This document shows, in pieces, positions 1-8,576 of a stretch of 64,000 bases of DNA (its first letter is position 1; every line of letters begins with the position of its first letter). The notes beneath the pieces are model-generated. The model searched no databases. It was given only the letters and a program-made list of their open reading frames with translations, and was not told the origin of the DNA. The position numbers and the translations under genes are program-made. This DNA is from Chromatiaceae bacterium (lineage in GTDB: Bacteria > Pseudomonadota > Gammaproteobacteria > Chromatiales > Chromatiaceae), in contig JACKMT010000002.1 of assembly GCA_024235255.1 (NCBI GenBank), positions 372,001 through 436,000 of the forward strand. Reading direction: 5' to 3'.

Positions 1-1
1 C

Positions 2-277
2 GAACTTATTCATCATGCCCGCAACCGGGTCGATTTCATCATTTTCAACCCAGCTGCCTTCACCCACACCAGCATTGCACTGAGAGACGCCATTCTGGGA
101 GTTCACATCCCGTTTATTGAAGTGCATCTATCCAATGTTTATTCGCGCGATGAGTTTAGAAGACACTCCTTTTTTTCGGATATCGCCAAAGGGATTATCA
201 GCGGGCTCGGGGCCCAGGGATACGAGCTGGCCCTGCAGGCGGCGCTGCACCACATCACATTTGCAACACAGAATTGA
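2..277 (+). CDS. aroQ: 3-dehydroquinate dehydratase, type II (C-terminal part, cut by window edge)
   Basis: This is the 3' part of a type II dehydroquinase, which converts 3-dehydroquinate to 3-dehydroshikimate in the shikimate pathway. The frame is open from base 2 to a TGA at 275-277. Visible family motifs are VDFIIFNPAAFTHTSIALRD (substrate-loop Asn and the catalytic His region) and IPFIEVHLSNVYSRDEFRRH. The N-terminal part, including the catalytic Tyr loop, lies outside the window. It sits 13 bp upstream of accB, the usual aroQ-accB-accC order in gammaproteobacteria. Confidence 0.93.
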   Translation, partial: ELIHHARNRVDFIIFNPAAFTHTSIALRDAILGVHIPFIEVHLSNVYSRDEFRRHSFFSDIAKGIISGLGAQGYELALQAALHHITFATQN

Positions 278-290
278 GAGATAGGATTCA

Positions 291-746
291 ATGGACATTC
301 GCAAAGTAAAAAAGCTGATCGAACTTCTTGAGGAGTCGAACATCGCCGAAATAGAGATCCACGAAGGAGAGGAGTCTGTTCGTATCAGCCGTCATGGGTC
401 CGCCCCGGTGTTTACTGCGCCTACCTCAATGGGCGCCCCAATGTACGCCGCACCGCCGCAACCCCCCGCAGAGGCAGCTGTCAAAGGCGAGGTAAACGAG
501 CCCGAGATGAGTGGACATTTGATTAAATCTCCCATGGTGGGGACTTTTTACGAAGCGCCCTCTCCGGGCAGTAAGGCATTCGTTACGGTTGGGCAGCGGG
601 TCAATGCGGGAGACACGCTCTGCATCATTGAGGCGATGAAAATTCTCAACCAGATTGAGAGCGATAGGTCGGGATCAGTCAAGAAGATTCTGGCCGAAAA
701 CGGCCAGCCGGTTGAGTACAACCAGCCCCTGTTTGTTATCGAATAA
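291..746 (+). CDS. accB: Acetyl-CoA carboxylase biotin carboxyl carrier protein
   Basis: This 151-aa BCCP carries the biotin that shuttles carboxyl groups between biotin carboxylase and carboxyltransferase in the first step of fatty acid synthesis. The N-terminal helix (MDIRKVKKLIELLEESNIAE) and a flexible Ala/Pro-rich linker (about residues 38-75) precede the biotinyl domain. The biotinylation motif EAMKI is present with the acceptor at Lys117, 34 residues from the C-terminus, as expected. The gene follows aroQ and precedes accC by 15 bp, forming a standard accBC operon. Confidence 0.97.
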   Translation: MDIRKVKKLIELLEESNIAEIEIHEGEESVRISRHGSAPVFTAPTSMGAPMYAAPPQPPAEAAVKGEVNEPEMSGHLIKSPMVGTFYEAPSPGSKAFVTVGQRVNAGDTLCIIEAMKILNQIESDRSGSVKKILAENGQPVEYNQPLFVIE

Positions 747-761
747 AGGCAGCTGTAACAA

Positions 762-2102
762 ATGATCGAGAAACTCGTCATCGCAAACCGCGGAGAGATT
801 GCGCTACGAATACAGCGTGCCTGTCGTGAACTCGGCATAAAAACCGTCGCCGTCCACTCTGAGGCCGACCGTGATCTCAAACATGTACGCCTGGCCGATG
901 AATCCGTCTGTATCGGCCCCCCTCCCTCGGCCGGCAGCTATCTGCACGCACCGGCGATTATCAGTGCGGCAGAGATTACCGATGCGGTAGCCATCCACCC
1001 CGGCTACGGATTTCTATCCGAAAATGCCGATTTCGCCGAGAGAGTCGAGGAGAGCGGCTTTATTTTCGTTGGTCCGAAACCCGAAACAATTCGACTGATG
1101 GGCGATAAAATCACCGCAATAGAAGCCATGCGGGCTGCCGGCGTTCCCTGTGTGCCCGGTTCCGACGGTCCGCTTACGGAAGATAACAGCATCTCCCATG
1201 AACTGGCCCAGAAGATCGGTTACCCGGTGATCATCAAAGCGACGGGTGGTGGCGGCGGGCGTGGCATGCGGGTGGTCCATTCGGAAGCGGCACTGCTGAA
1301 TGCTATCTCCCTGACCCGGGCGGAAGCCGGTGCAACCTTTGGCAACGATGTGGTTTATATGGAGAAGTATCTGCAGAATCCGCGGCACGTCGAGTTCCAG
1401 GTGATCGCCGACACCCACGGCAACGCCATTCACCTCGGAGAGCGCGACTGCTCCATGCAGCGGCGCCACCAGAAAGTGGTGGAGGAGGCGCCCGCACCGG
1501 AAATCACCGAAGAGCAGCGCCGTAAAATCGGTGAGCGCTGCGCCGAAGCCTGCCGGCAGATCGGTTACCGCGGTGCCGGCACATTTGAATTTCTTTATGA
1601 AAACGGTGAGTTCTATTTCATTGAAATGAACACCCGTGTCCAGGTTGAGCATCCGGTAACCGAGATGATAACCGGGGTGGACATCGTCAAGGAGCAGCTG
1701 CTCATCGCAGCCGGTGAAAAACTGAGCTACGCACAGGACGACATCAAGATTCGGGGCCACGCTGTCGAGTGCCGCATCAATGCGGAAGATCCCGTTAAAT
1801 TTATTCCCAGCCCAGGAGAGATCACGCGCCTGCACCAGCCGGGCGGACCGGGTATTCGCGTTGACACACATATCTACGCCGGCTACCGGGTACCGCCATT
1901 CTACGACTCGATGATCGGTAAACTGATCGCCCACGGCGAAAATCGCAAGGCGGCTATCGCGCGCATGCATACCGCCCTTTCGGAAATGGTTATCGACGGC
2001 ATCAAAACAAACATTCCGCTGCATCAGGATATCATGAGAGATCAGGTATTTATTAACGGCGGCGCCAATATCCACTACCTGGAAAAGAAGCTGAACCTCT
2101 GA
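762..2102 (+). CDS. accC: Acetyl-CoA carboxylase, biotin carboxylase subunit
   Basis: This ATP-grasp enzyme carboxylates the biotin of AccB using ATP and bicarbonate. The 446-aa length is normal (E. coli 449). Visible features are the N-terminal fold motif ANRGEIALRIQRACRELGIK, the Gly-rich ATP lid (GGGGGRGMR near residue 165), the basic segment CSMQRRHQKVVEEAPAP, and the catalytic metal-binding stretch EMNTRVQVEHPVTE near residue 295. ATG start at 762, tightly coupled to accB. Nothing unusual was seen. Confidence 0.97.
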   Translation: MIEKLVIANRGEIALRIQRACRELGIKTVAVHSEADRDLKHVRLADESVCIGPPPSAGSYLHAPAIISAAEITDAVAIHPGYGFLSENADFAERVEESGFIFVGPKPETIRLMGDKITAIEAMRAAGVPCVPGSDGPLTEDNSISHELAQKIGYPVIIKATGGGGGRGMRVVHSEAALLNAISLTRAEAGATFGNDVVYMEKYLQNPRHVEFQVIADTHGNAIHLGERDCSMQRRHQKVVEEAPAPEITEEQRRKIGERCAEACRQIGYRGAGTFEFLYENGEFYFIEMNTRVQVEHPVTEMITGVDIVKEQLLIAAGEKLSYAQDDIKIRGHAVECRINAEDPVKFIPSPGEITRLHQPGGPGIRVDTHIYAGYRVPPFYDSMIGKLIAHGENRKAAIARMHTALSEMVIDGIKTNIPLHQDIMRDQVFINGGANIHYLEKKLNL

Positions 2103-2120
2103 GCCGGAGGCAACATCTCC

Positions 2121-2999
2121 ATGTCTTGGACACAGCTGCATCTGACGGTTGAAAAGGCGTTCGCGCCACAGGTAGAGCTGTTAATGGAACGACTGGGCGC
2201 CCTGTCCGTGACTTTAGACGACGCAGCCGATGAGGCGCTGTTGGAACCTGCTCCCGGGGAGTCCCCGTTGTGGCAGCAAACCCGCGTTACCGGCCTGTTT
2301 GCGCAGGAGACCGATCACGAGTGGCTGCGTAGTGAGGTTGACCGGTTGCTGGGCGATGAGATCGGCAGACGGATGGAGCTGGAATCCCTCGAAGAGCGGC
2401 AGTGGGAGCGAGCTTGGCTGGACGATTTTCGCCCCATGAAATTCGGCCGGAATCTTTGGATCTGCCCGGACGGGCAGCGGCCTGGCGAGGGAAATGGAAC
2501 TTTTATCGACCTGGACCCGGGTTTGGCGTTCGGCACTGGCACCCACCCCACCACCGCGCTCTGCCTGAACTGGCTCGACGGACAACAGCTCAACGGTGCC
2601 AATGTAATGGATTTTGGCTGCGGCTCCGGCATCCTCTCCGTTGCCGCGCTAAAACTCGGTGCCAGTGAAGTGATCGCCATCGATCATGACCCCCAGGCGC
2701 TGGAAGCCACCCGCTGCAACGGAGAGAAAAACAATGTTCTGGACCGGCTCCGGGTGTTTCACAGCGCATCCGTCCCGGCCGTCGAGGTTGACTTTATTCT
2801 AGCAAACATTCTTGCCGGCACGCTGATAGAACTCGAAGCTAGGCTGGCGGCTGCGATCCGGCCCGGCGGGAAAATCATCCTGTCCGGGCTACTGAGTGAC
2901 CAGGCAGCGAGCGTCAGCGCCGCGTATACCGCGGATTTTGCACTCTCCCCGCCGGAAACAATGGAAAACTGGGTACTGCTGGAGGGCCGGCGCCGTTGA
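2121..2999 (+). CDS. prmA: Ribosomal protein L11 methyltransferase
   Basis: This SAM-dependent enzyme trimethylates amino groups of ribosomal protein L11. The 292-aa protein has the small N-terminal substrate-recognition domain followed by a class I methyltransferase fold. The family signature FGTGTHPTT is at residues 137-145, SAM motif I (MDFGCGSGILS) at 163-173, and the post-motif DFILANILA matches the NPPF-like loop of PrmA. It starts 18 bp after accC, the conserved accC-prmA order. Confidence 0.95.
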   Translation: MSWTQLHLTVEKAFAPQVELLMERLGALSVTLDDAADEALLEPAPGESPLWQQTRVTGLFAQETDHEWLRSEVDRLLGDEIGRRMELESLEERQWERAWLDDFRPMKFGRNLWICPDGQRPGEGNGTFIDLDPGLAFGTGTHPTTALCLNWLDGQQLNGANVMDFGCGSGILSVAALKLGASEVIAIDHDPQALEATRCNGEKNNVLDRLRVFHSASVPAVEVDFILANILAGTLIELEARLAAAIRPGGKIILSGLLSDQAASVSAAYTADFALSPPETMENWVLLEGRRR

Positions 3000-3143
3000 G
3001 GCACACCAAAACGCTGCGAATGGTCTCTCCCGAGCAGTTACAGCCTGTCGATGATACAGATGGCGAGACACAGCTTGCGTCGATACCAAGCTTGTGGTGG
3101 CATTAAGCGCACCCGGTTCAATCAGAGAAGATAAACGACCGCC

Positions 3144-4196
3144 TTGCAAACCCGCTGCCCACACTGTAAGACCCTGTTTGAAATCCAACAGGCACAGCTA
3201 CGGGCCGCGAGCGGCCAGGCCCGCTGCTCATGTTGCGACAATATATTCAACGCACGCAAACACCTGTTACAACCCGAACCTGCAGAGCGAGTGCAGCGGG
3301 AGAGCGAGCAGCCACAGAATAGCGGCGGAGCTGTTTCGCTTAGCGATCTTTTCGAGGAGGCAGACCAGGCAGGGACAGATGTTCCGGAGTTTGCCGGAAG
3401 CGCGTCATCGGCCGATGCCGAAGGGAAAGAGACCGTCACTGCCGACGTCGCAGCAACAGCCGATCTAAAATCAAAAAAGCGTACCTCAGACCACGAAGCG
3501 CCCGAACCTGACAATGAGTCCTCCCCGTTAACGGACCAACGAGCCTTTTCCGCCTCACTCGAGGAGCAAGCGCACAACCCGGTGACTCAAGCGCCGGTTG
3601 AACCCGCTGCCAAGCGGCTCCCGCAGCAAGAGAGGCAACCGATCGGGCTTGAACGGGAAATAACCGGCGAACACCTGATACCGGACTCGCTCACCTTGAG
3701 CGGCCGCAACACCAGCGCCGGGCCGCGGGGCCAACCCTTGCTCTGGTCCGTTGCGATACTCCTCCTGCTTGCCACCGCACTGGCGCAGATAGTCTGGATT
3801 TCGCGTGACGATCTGCAAGGTTATCCTGAGGTGCGTGAACTGCTGGAATCCTTCTGCGCCCAAACCGGCTGTGCGTTGCCGCCCTGGCACGAACCGGAGC
3901 GCTTCGTCATCTCCAGCCGTTCGGTCAAAACACACCCAAAGAGCAGCCGCGCACTACAGATCCAACTGGCATTTAGCAACACTGCCCGTTTTCCCCAACC
4001 CCTCCCACTGTTGCAGTTAAGACTCTACGACACTAATGAGAAGCTCTCGGCACAACGAGTGTTCCGTCCGGATGAGTATCTTTCCGACGCCGGAATCAAT
4101 ACAGCACTCGTCATGCCGGGCCAGTCAGTCGCAGTGGAGATGGCGCTCGCTGACCCTGGTGCGGATGTCACCGGGTTTAAAATTGATTTCCTCTAA
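3144..4196 (+). CDS. Zinc-ribbon, single-TM protein of the DUF3426 family
   Basis: This 350-aa protein has an N-terminal MJ0042-type zinc ribbon: Cys5 and Cys8 (RCPHC) pair with Cys28 and Cys31 (CSCC). An acidic low-complexity linker follows, then one membrane helix at about 199-219 and a C-terminal DUF3426-type domain, probably periplasmic. The start is a TTG: an in-frame TAA at 3132-3134 excludes anything longer, and the zinc ribbon begins directly after the TTG. Genes of this type commonly sit next to prmA in gammaproteobacteria. The function is unknown; a membrane-attached adaptor is only a guess. Confidence 0.85.
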   Translation: MQTRCPHCKTLFEIQQAQLRAASGQARCSCCDNIFNARKHLLQPEPAERVQRESEQPQNSGGAVSLSDLFEEADQAGTDVPEFAGSASSADAEGKETVTADVAATADLKSKKRTSDHEAPEPDNESSPLTDQRAFSASLEEQAHNPVTQAPVEPAAKRLPQQERQPIGLEREITGEHLIPDSLTLSGRNTSAGPRGQPLLWSVAILLLLATALAQIVWISRDDLQGYPEVRELLESFCAQTGCALPPWHEPERFVISSRSVKTHPKSSRALQIQLAFSNTARFPQPLPLLQLRLYDTNEKLSAQRVFRPDEYLSDAGINTALVMPGQSVAVEMALADPGADVTGFKIDFL

Positions 4197-4630
4197 CCAG
4201 ACGCCGGCAAAAAAATTTGCTGTACAGCGGTGCTGATCCGACGCTTTTAGATCGAATATCGTCAGAAATCGTCCTGCCGGAATTAAAAAATCGCTGTCAT
4301 ACCGAGCCGGTGAAAAAAAATCCCGCGTATTCAAAGCGCAACGGATGGTTCCTCAATTCAGGGCGAATTTCAGCATATAATCAGCCTGAAATCGAGCTTT
4401 GCCTACCGTAAATTTCGGCGTAAACTGTGCGGCCTTTCCCGTGTAATTTAGTGATGCCCCCGGGCCAGAGTAATCCGACAATGATCCGAAATATCGCTTG
4501 CAGACCGATAGTTACAGCCGAGTTCAGTCATCCTGCCCAAATCGATGTGCGCGCCGGAAACTGCAGCGGTAACTCCCCGGACAGACCAATCCAACGCAAT
4601 ACTTAGAGGTCGATTCAGGCGCAATCTGAC
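4197..4630. other. Intergenic stretch upstream of dusB-fis
   Basis: No convincing gene, RNA or terminator is visible in these 434 bp. Several A-runs occur (for example near 4211 and 4314). A weak promoter-like pair, TTGCCT (4402) and TAAACT about 16 bp later, points toward dusB. In E. coli the dusB-fis promoter is tightly regulated, so this stretch probably holds the dusB-fis regulatory region, but no operator can be identified by eye. Confidence 0.3.
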
Positions 4631-5617
4631 ATGCGAATCGGCCACTTGGAACTGACCAATAACCTGATCCTTGCACCCATGGCGGGGGTTACCGACCGAC
4701 CGTTCAGGCAACTCTGTCGACGCCTGGGAGCGGGGATGGCCGTCTCTGAGATGGTCTCGTCCAACGCCAAGCTCCGCCGGCATCGCATCACCCTCCGGCG
4801 GCTCGACTTTGCGGGGGAACCAGGACCTGTAGCGGTACAGATCGTCGGCTCCGACCCTGCCGCCATGGCGGCAGCGGCCCGGGCAAACGCGGACATCGGC
4901 GCCGACATTATCGATATCAACATGGGCTGCCCTGCAAAAAAGGTGTGTAAGGTCGACGCCGGCTCGGCCCTGCTGCGCAGCGAAACGCTGGTTGCCGAGA
5001 TACTTGCTGCCGTAGTTGCCGCGGTTGATATTCCGGTAACGCTGAAGATCCGCACCGGCTGGAGCAGAGAGACGCGCAATGGCGAACGCATTGCCCGGAT
5101 TGCCGAGCAGGAAGGCATACGCGCTCTGGCGGTACACGGCCGAACACGGGCCTGCGGCTTCTCCGGTGACGCCGAATACGACACGATCCGCACTATCAAA
5201 CAGTCCGTCCGCCTGCCGGTGATCGCCAACGGCGACATCGACTGCCCGGAGAAGGCGCTGCTGGTATTGCGTTCCACCGGTGCCGACGCACTGATGATCG
5301 GGAGAGCCGCGCAGGGCCGGCCCTGGATATTCCGCGAGATCGCGCATTATCTCGAAACCGGGAAACTGCTTTTACCTCCGGCGCCTGAACAGGTGGGCGA
5401 ACTGCTGTGCGAACATCTGCAGAACCTTTACGGCTTCTATGGCAGAGAGCAGGGGGTGCGCATCGCCCGTAAACACATTGCCTGGTACGGCAAATGTCAC
5501 CCGGAGAGCGCTTCATTCATACAGACGATCATTACAACCGACTCGGCCGACCAACAACTTTTGCTGATTAAAAAGTTCTTCGTACAGCCGGGCACTGAGA
5601 GGGGGATGGCAGCATGA
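4631..5617 (+). CDS. dusB: tRNA-dihydrouridine synthase B
   Basis: This FMN-dependent TIM-barrel reductase forms dihydrouridine in tRNA. The 328-aa protein begins with the FMN-site motif LILAPMAGVTDRPFRQLCR. The substrate-site motif INMGCPAKKVCK carries the catalytic Cys100, and the phosphate-binding ANGDI and MIGRAAQGRPW motifs lie toward the C-terminus. Its stop overlaps the fis start (ATGA at 5614-5617), giving the translationally coupled dusB-fis pair typical of gammaproteobacteria. Confidence 0.95.
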   Translation: MRIGHLELTNNLILAPMAGVTDRPFRQLCRRLGAGMAVSEMVSSNAKLRRHRITLRRLDFAGEPGPVAVQIVGSDPAAMAAAARANADIGADIIDINMGCPAKKVCKVDAGSALLRSETLVAEILAAVVAAVDIPVTLKIRTGWSRETRNGERIARIAEQEGIRALAVHGRTRACGFSGDAEYDTIRTIKQSVRLPVIANGDIDCPEKALLVLRSTGADALMIGRAAQGRPWIFREIAHYLETGKLLLPPAPEQVGELLCEHLQNLYGFYGREQGVRIARKHIAWYGKCHPESASFIQTIITTDSADQQLLLIKKFFVQPGTERGMAA

Positions 5618-5910
5618 CAGGAGCAGCAATACAGGGTAATCAAGAGCAATCAATACCCTTTACCGTGTCCAATAAAGTGACTAAGGAACCACTGCGGGAG
5701 TGTGTCCGTGACGCATTAGACAGCTACTTCATCCAACTGGACGGTTACACCGCCGCAGGCCTCTACCAAATGGTGCTGGCGGAGGTGGAGCACCCACTGC
5801 TGGAGACCGTGATGAAATACGCCGAGGGCAATCAGACCAAAGCGGCCGCCCTGTTAGGCATCAGCCGCAGTACGCTGCGCAAGAAGCTCAACATCTATCA
5901 GCTGGATTGA
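5614..5910 (+). CDS. fis: DNA-binding protein Fis
   Basis: Fis is a nucleoid-associated DNA-bending protein that controls rRNA, replication and recombination functions. The 98-aa length is right. The C-terminal helix-turn-helix is nearly canonical (NQTKAAALLGISRSTLRKKL, residues 73-92). It is coupled to dusB by a 4-bp ATGA overlap and lies 85 bp upstream of purH. The match to Fis is strong and nothing unusual was seen. Confidence 0.96.
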   Translation: MTGAAIQGNQEQSIPFTVSNKVTKEPLRECVRDALDSYFIQLDGYTAAGLYQMVLAEVEHPLLETVMKYAEGNQTKAAALLGISRSTLRKKLNIYQLD

Positions 5911-5995
5911 ATATGCCGCTTGACTGGTGTAGCCCAGCCGTCCCCGGCAGAACCGGAAAATTATCATCAAATTTATTTATTTTAGAGAGTCGATC

Positions 5996-7555
5996 ATGTC
6001 AGTCATTCGCCGAGCCCTTATTAGCGTCTCCGATAAAAATGGTATTGTTGAATTCGCCCGCGCGCTGCATCAGCGCGATATAGAGATACTCTCTACCGGC
6101 GGGACAGCCAGGCTGCTCGGCGACAATGGGATACCGGTGATCGAGGTTTCTGAGCACACCGGCTTTCCCGAGATGATGGACGGCCGGGTAAAAACACTCC
6201 ACCCAAAAATTCACGGCGGCATTCTCGGCAGACGCGGAACCGATGACCGGATCATGCAGGAGCACGGCATTGCTGCGATCGATATGATCGTGGTCAACCT
6301 CTACCCGTTCGAACAGACCGTGGCAAATCCGTCTTGCGACCTTGCCACCGCGATAGAGAACATCGATATCGGCGGACCGACCATGCTGCGGGCAGCGGCA
6401 AAGAATCACACCGATGTCACCGTGGTCGTCGACGCGGCCGACTACCGGCGGATACTTGATGAGATGGATGCAAACGGCGGTTCGGTCAGTGCCGCCTCCC
6501 GCTTCGATCTTGCAGTGAAAACTTTTGAACACACTGCCGCATACGACGGTGCGATCGCCAACTACCTGGGGCTGAAGCTCGACGACAGCAGCGCCCATTT
6601 CCCGCGCACCATCAACCTGCAGTTCCGGCAGGTGCAGACCATGCGCTACGGCGAGAACCCGCATCAGAATGCCGCATTCTTCGTTGAAAAAGAGCAGCCG
6701 GAAGTGTGCATCTCCACCGCGCGTCAGCTGCAGGGCAAGGAGCTCTCCTACAACAATATCGCCGACACCGACGCCGCGCTCGAATGCGTCAAGCAGTTCA
6801 GCGAAGGACCAGCCTGCGTCATCGTCAAACACGCCAACCCCTGCGGCGTGGCGCTGGGAGAAAACCTGAAAGCGGCCTATGAACGCGCCTTTAGTACGGA
6901 TCCAGAATCGGCTTTCGGCGGTATCATCGCCTTCAACCAGGCGCTGGACGAGGAGACCGCACGCGCCATTGTCGAGCGCCAGTTCGTCGAGGTGATCATC
7001 GCCCCCAGCGTATCCGATGGTGCTATGGCGGCGGTCAGGGAGAAGAAGAACGTCCGCCTGCTGGTATGCGGGGAGTGGAAATCCGAATCGATCCACCGGC
7101 TCGAATTCAAACGGGTCAACGGCGGTTTGCTGGTGCAGGACGCCGACCTCAAGCTTAGCAACGAACTGCGGGTGGTCACCAAACGCGCCCCGACCGAAGA
7201 GGAGATGACCGACCTGCTGTTCACCTGGCGCATCGCCAAATTCGTCAAATCCAATGCCATCGTCTACGGCAGAGAGCGCATGACGATCGGTGTCGGCGCC
7301 GGCCAGATGAGCCGCATCAATTCGGCGCGAATTGCCGGTATTAAAGCTGAGCAGGCCGGCCTTCAGGTGCCGGGATCGGTGATGGCATCGGATGCCTTCT
7401 TTCCGTTTCGGGACGGCCTGGACGCCGCCGCCGAGGCCGGTATCCGCGCGGTCATTCAACCGGGCGGCTCGATGCGCGATGAAGAGGTGATCGCGGCCGC
7501 GGATGAGCACGGCATCGCGATGGTGTTCACAGGCATGCGCCATTTTCGCCACTAG
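5996..7555 (+). CDS. purH: Bifunctional AICAR formyltransferase / IMP cyclohydrolase
   Basis: PurH carries out the last two steps of de novo IMP synthesis. The 519-aa protein has the N-terminal MGS-like cyclohydrolase domain (ALISVSDKNGIVEFARAL; TGFPEMMDGRVKTLHPKIHG near residue 55). The AICAR transformylase domain contains RYGENPHQNAA and the active-site segment KHANPCGVALG. It is followed by an LpxA-type gene and then purD, so the usual purH-purD neighbourhood has been interrupted. Confidence 0.97.
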   Translation: MSVIRRALISVSDKNGIVEFARALHQRDIEILSTGGTARLLGDNGIPVIEVSEHTGFPEMMDGRVKTLHPKIHGGILGRRGTDDRIMQEHGIAAIDMIVVNLYPFEQTVANPSCDLATAIENIDIGGPTMLRAAAKNHTDVTVVVDAADYRRILDEMDANGGSVSAASRFDLAVKTFEHTAAYDGAIANYLGLKLDDSSAHFPRTINLQFRQVQTMRYGENPHQNAAFFVEKEQPEVCISTARQLQGKELSYNNIADTDAALECVKQFSEGPACVIVKHANPCGVALGENLKAAYERAFSTDPESAFGGIIAFNQALDEETARAIVERQFVEVIIAPSVSDGAMAAVREKKNVRLLVCGEWKSESIHRLEFKRVNGGLLVQDADLKLSNELRVVTKRAPTEEEMTDLLFTWRIAKFVKSNAIVYGRERMTIGVGAGQMSRINSARIAGIKAEQAGLQVPGSVMASDAFFPFRDGLDAAAEAGIRAVIQPGGSMRDEEVIAAADEHGIAMVFTGMRHFRH

Positions 7556-7583
7556 GTTCCGAATTGAACCCGGTGCAGGCTAT

Positions 7584-7620
7584 GCCCCGCATGAGTTCGG
7601 GGCTAACCGTCCCATTTTTT
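7584..7620 (+). terminator. Possible weak terminator after purH
   Basis: A perfect 6-bp hairpin (GCCCCG at 7584-7589, CGGGGC at 7598-7603, 8-nt loop) lies about 30 bp after the purH stop. A T-run follows only after 11 bp (7615 onward), so intrinsic termination is plausible but weak. Confidence 0.3.
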
Positions 7621-7680
7621 GGCCAGGCAAAGCTGTACCGCTAAACTCGCTGGGAACAATGCAGTTTTTCAGGCAAGGGC

Positions 7681-8460
7681 ATGACTAAAATACACCCCAC
7701 TGCCATTATCGACCATCACGCGGAAATCCATGATTCGGTGGAGATCGGCCCGTTCAGCATAGTGGAACGGGGTGCCCGGATCGGCGCAGGCTGCCGCATC
7801 GAGAGCCATGTTCGAATCTATTCCGGCACCATCATCGGTTGCAACAACCGCATCTGTCATGGCGCCCTGCTCGGCTGCGAACCGCAGGATCTCACCTTTA
7901 GCGCGGCCAACAGCAAGCCGCTGACCATCGGTGACAACAATCATTTTAAAGAGGGCGTCAACATCAGCCGCGGTGTCAAAACCGACGCAGGCACGATCAT
8001 CGGCTGCGGCAACTATTTCATGGGCAACTTCCATGCGGGCCATGACAGCATCATCGGCAACAACAACGTACTGGGCCACGCCTCTGTGCTGGCCGGTCAC
8101 GTCACCATTGGCGACAATGCCTTCATCTCCGGCCTGGTTGCCATTCATCAGTTCACCTATATCGGCAACCGGGTCATGATCGCAGGTTGTGCAAAAATCG
8201 TGAAAGATATTCCCCCTTTCACGATTGGCGACGGCAACCCGGCCAGAATTTGCGGGATCAACAGTGTCGGCCTGCGACGGGCGGGTTTCCCGCCTGAGGT
8301 ACGCATGGCAATCAAGCTGGCCTACAAACGCATCTATAATTCGGGGGAGAATATCCACCAGGCCCTGGCTGCACTGGAGGAGGAACCGCAAACTTCCGAA
8401 ATCGTCGAAGTAATCAATTTTTTCAAACAGAGCAAGCGGGGCGTCACCGCCCATCGCTGA
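7681..8460 (+). CDS. lpxA: LpxA-type UDP-N-acetylglucosamine acyltransferase (stand-alone copy)
   Basis: This 259-aa left-handed beta-helix protein of hexapeptide repeats resembles LpxA, which transfers a 3-hydroxyacyl chain to UDP-GlcNAc in lipid A synthesis. LpxA features are visible: GCEPQDLTF, the catalytic-His segment FHAGHDSIIG, AGHVTIGDNAFISGLVAIHQF, and the NPARICGINSVGLRRAGF region leading into a C-terminal helical domain. No lpxD, fabZ or lpxB is nearby; it lies between purH and purD. It could be the only LpxA or a second copy with different sugar or acyl specificity; the window does not settle which. Confidence 0.78.
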   Translation: MTKIHPTAIIDHHAEIHDSVEIGPFSIVERGARIGAGCRIESHVRIYSGTIIGCNNRICHGALLGCEPQDLTFSAANSKPLTIGDNNHFKEGVNISRGVKTDAGTIIGCGNYFMGNFHAGHDSIIGNNNVLGHASVLAGHVTIGDNAFISGLVAIHQFTYIGNRVMIAGCAKIVKDIPPFTIGDGNPARICGINSVGLRRAGFPPEVRMAIKLAYKRIYNSGENIHQALAALEEEPQTSEIVEVINFFKQSKRGVTAHR

Positions 8461-8519
8461 GTGCCGACAGGCACAGGTCGTACGGTTCGGCAAGCAGGCC
8501 AGTTAACCGGAGTTGCGGT

Positions 8520-8546
8520 GCCGCTGTTCTGGCGGCTCTCTTTTTT
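8520..8546 (+). terminator. Putative intrinsic terminator after the lpxA-like gene
   Basis: A 5-bp GC stem (GCCGC at 8520-8524, GCGGC at 8532-8536) with a 7-nt loop is followed by TCTC and six T (8541-8546). It is short but correctly placed between the lpxA-like gene and purD. Confidence 0.45.
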
Positions 8547-8576
8547 ATAATTAAAGCTTATGGCAAGGTGTGATAG

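Noticed and set aside
1014..2141. Long open frame antisense to accC
   Set aside because: It is the complement of a strongly matched accC; the translation is Asp/His/Gly-rich without any motif, as expected from an antisense shadow.
5999..7552. 517-codon open frame antisense to purH
   Set aside because: It mirrors purH almost exactly end to end; no recognisable domain and no ribosome site.
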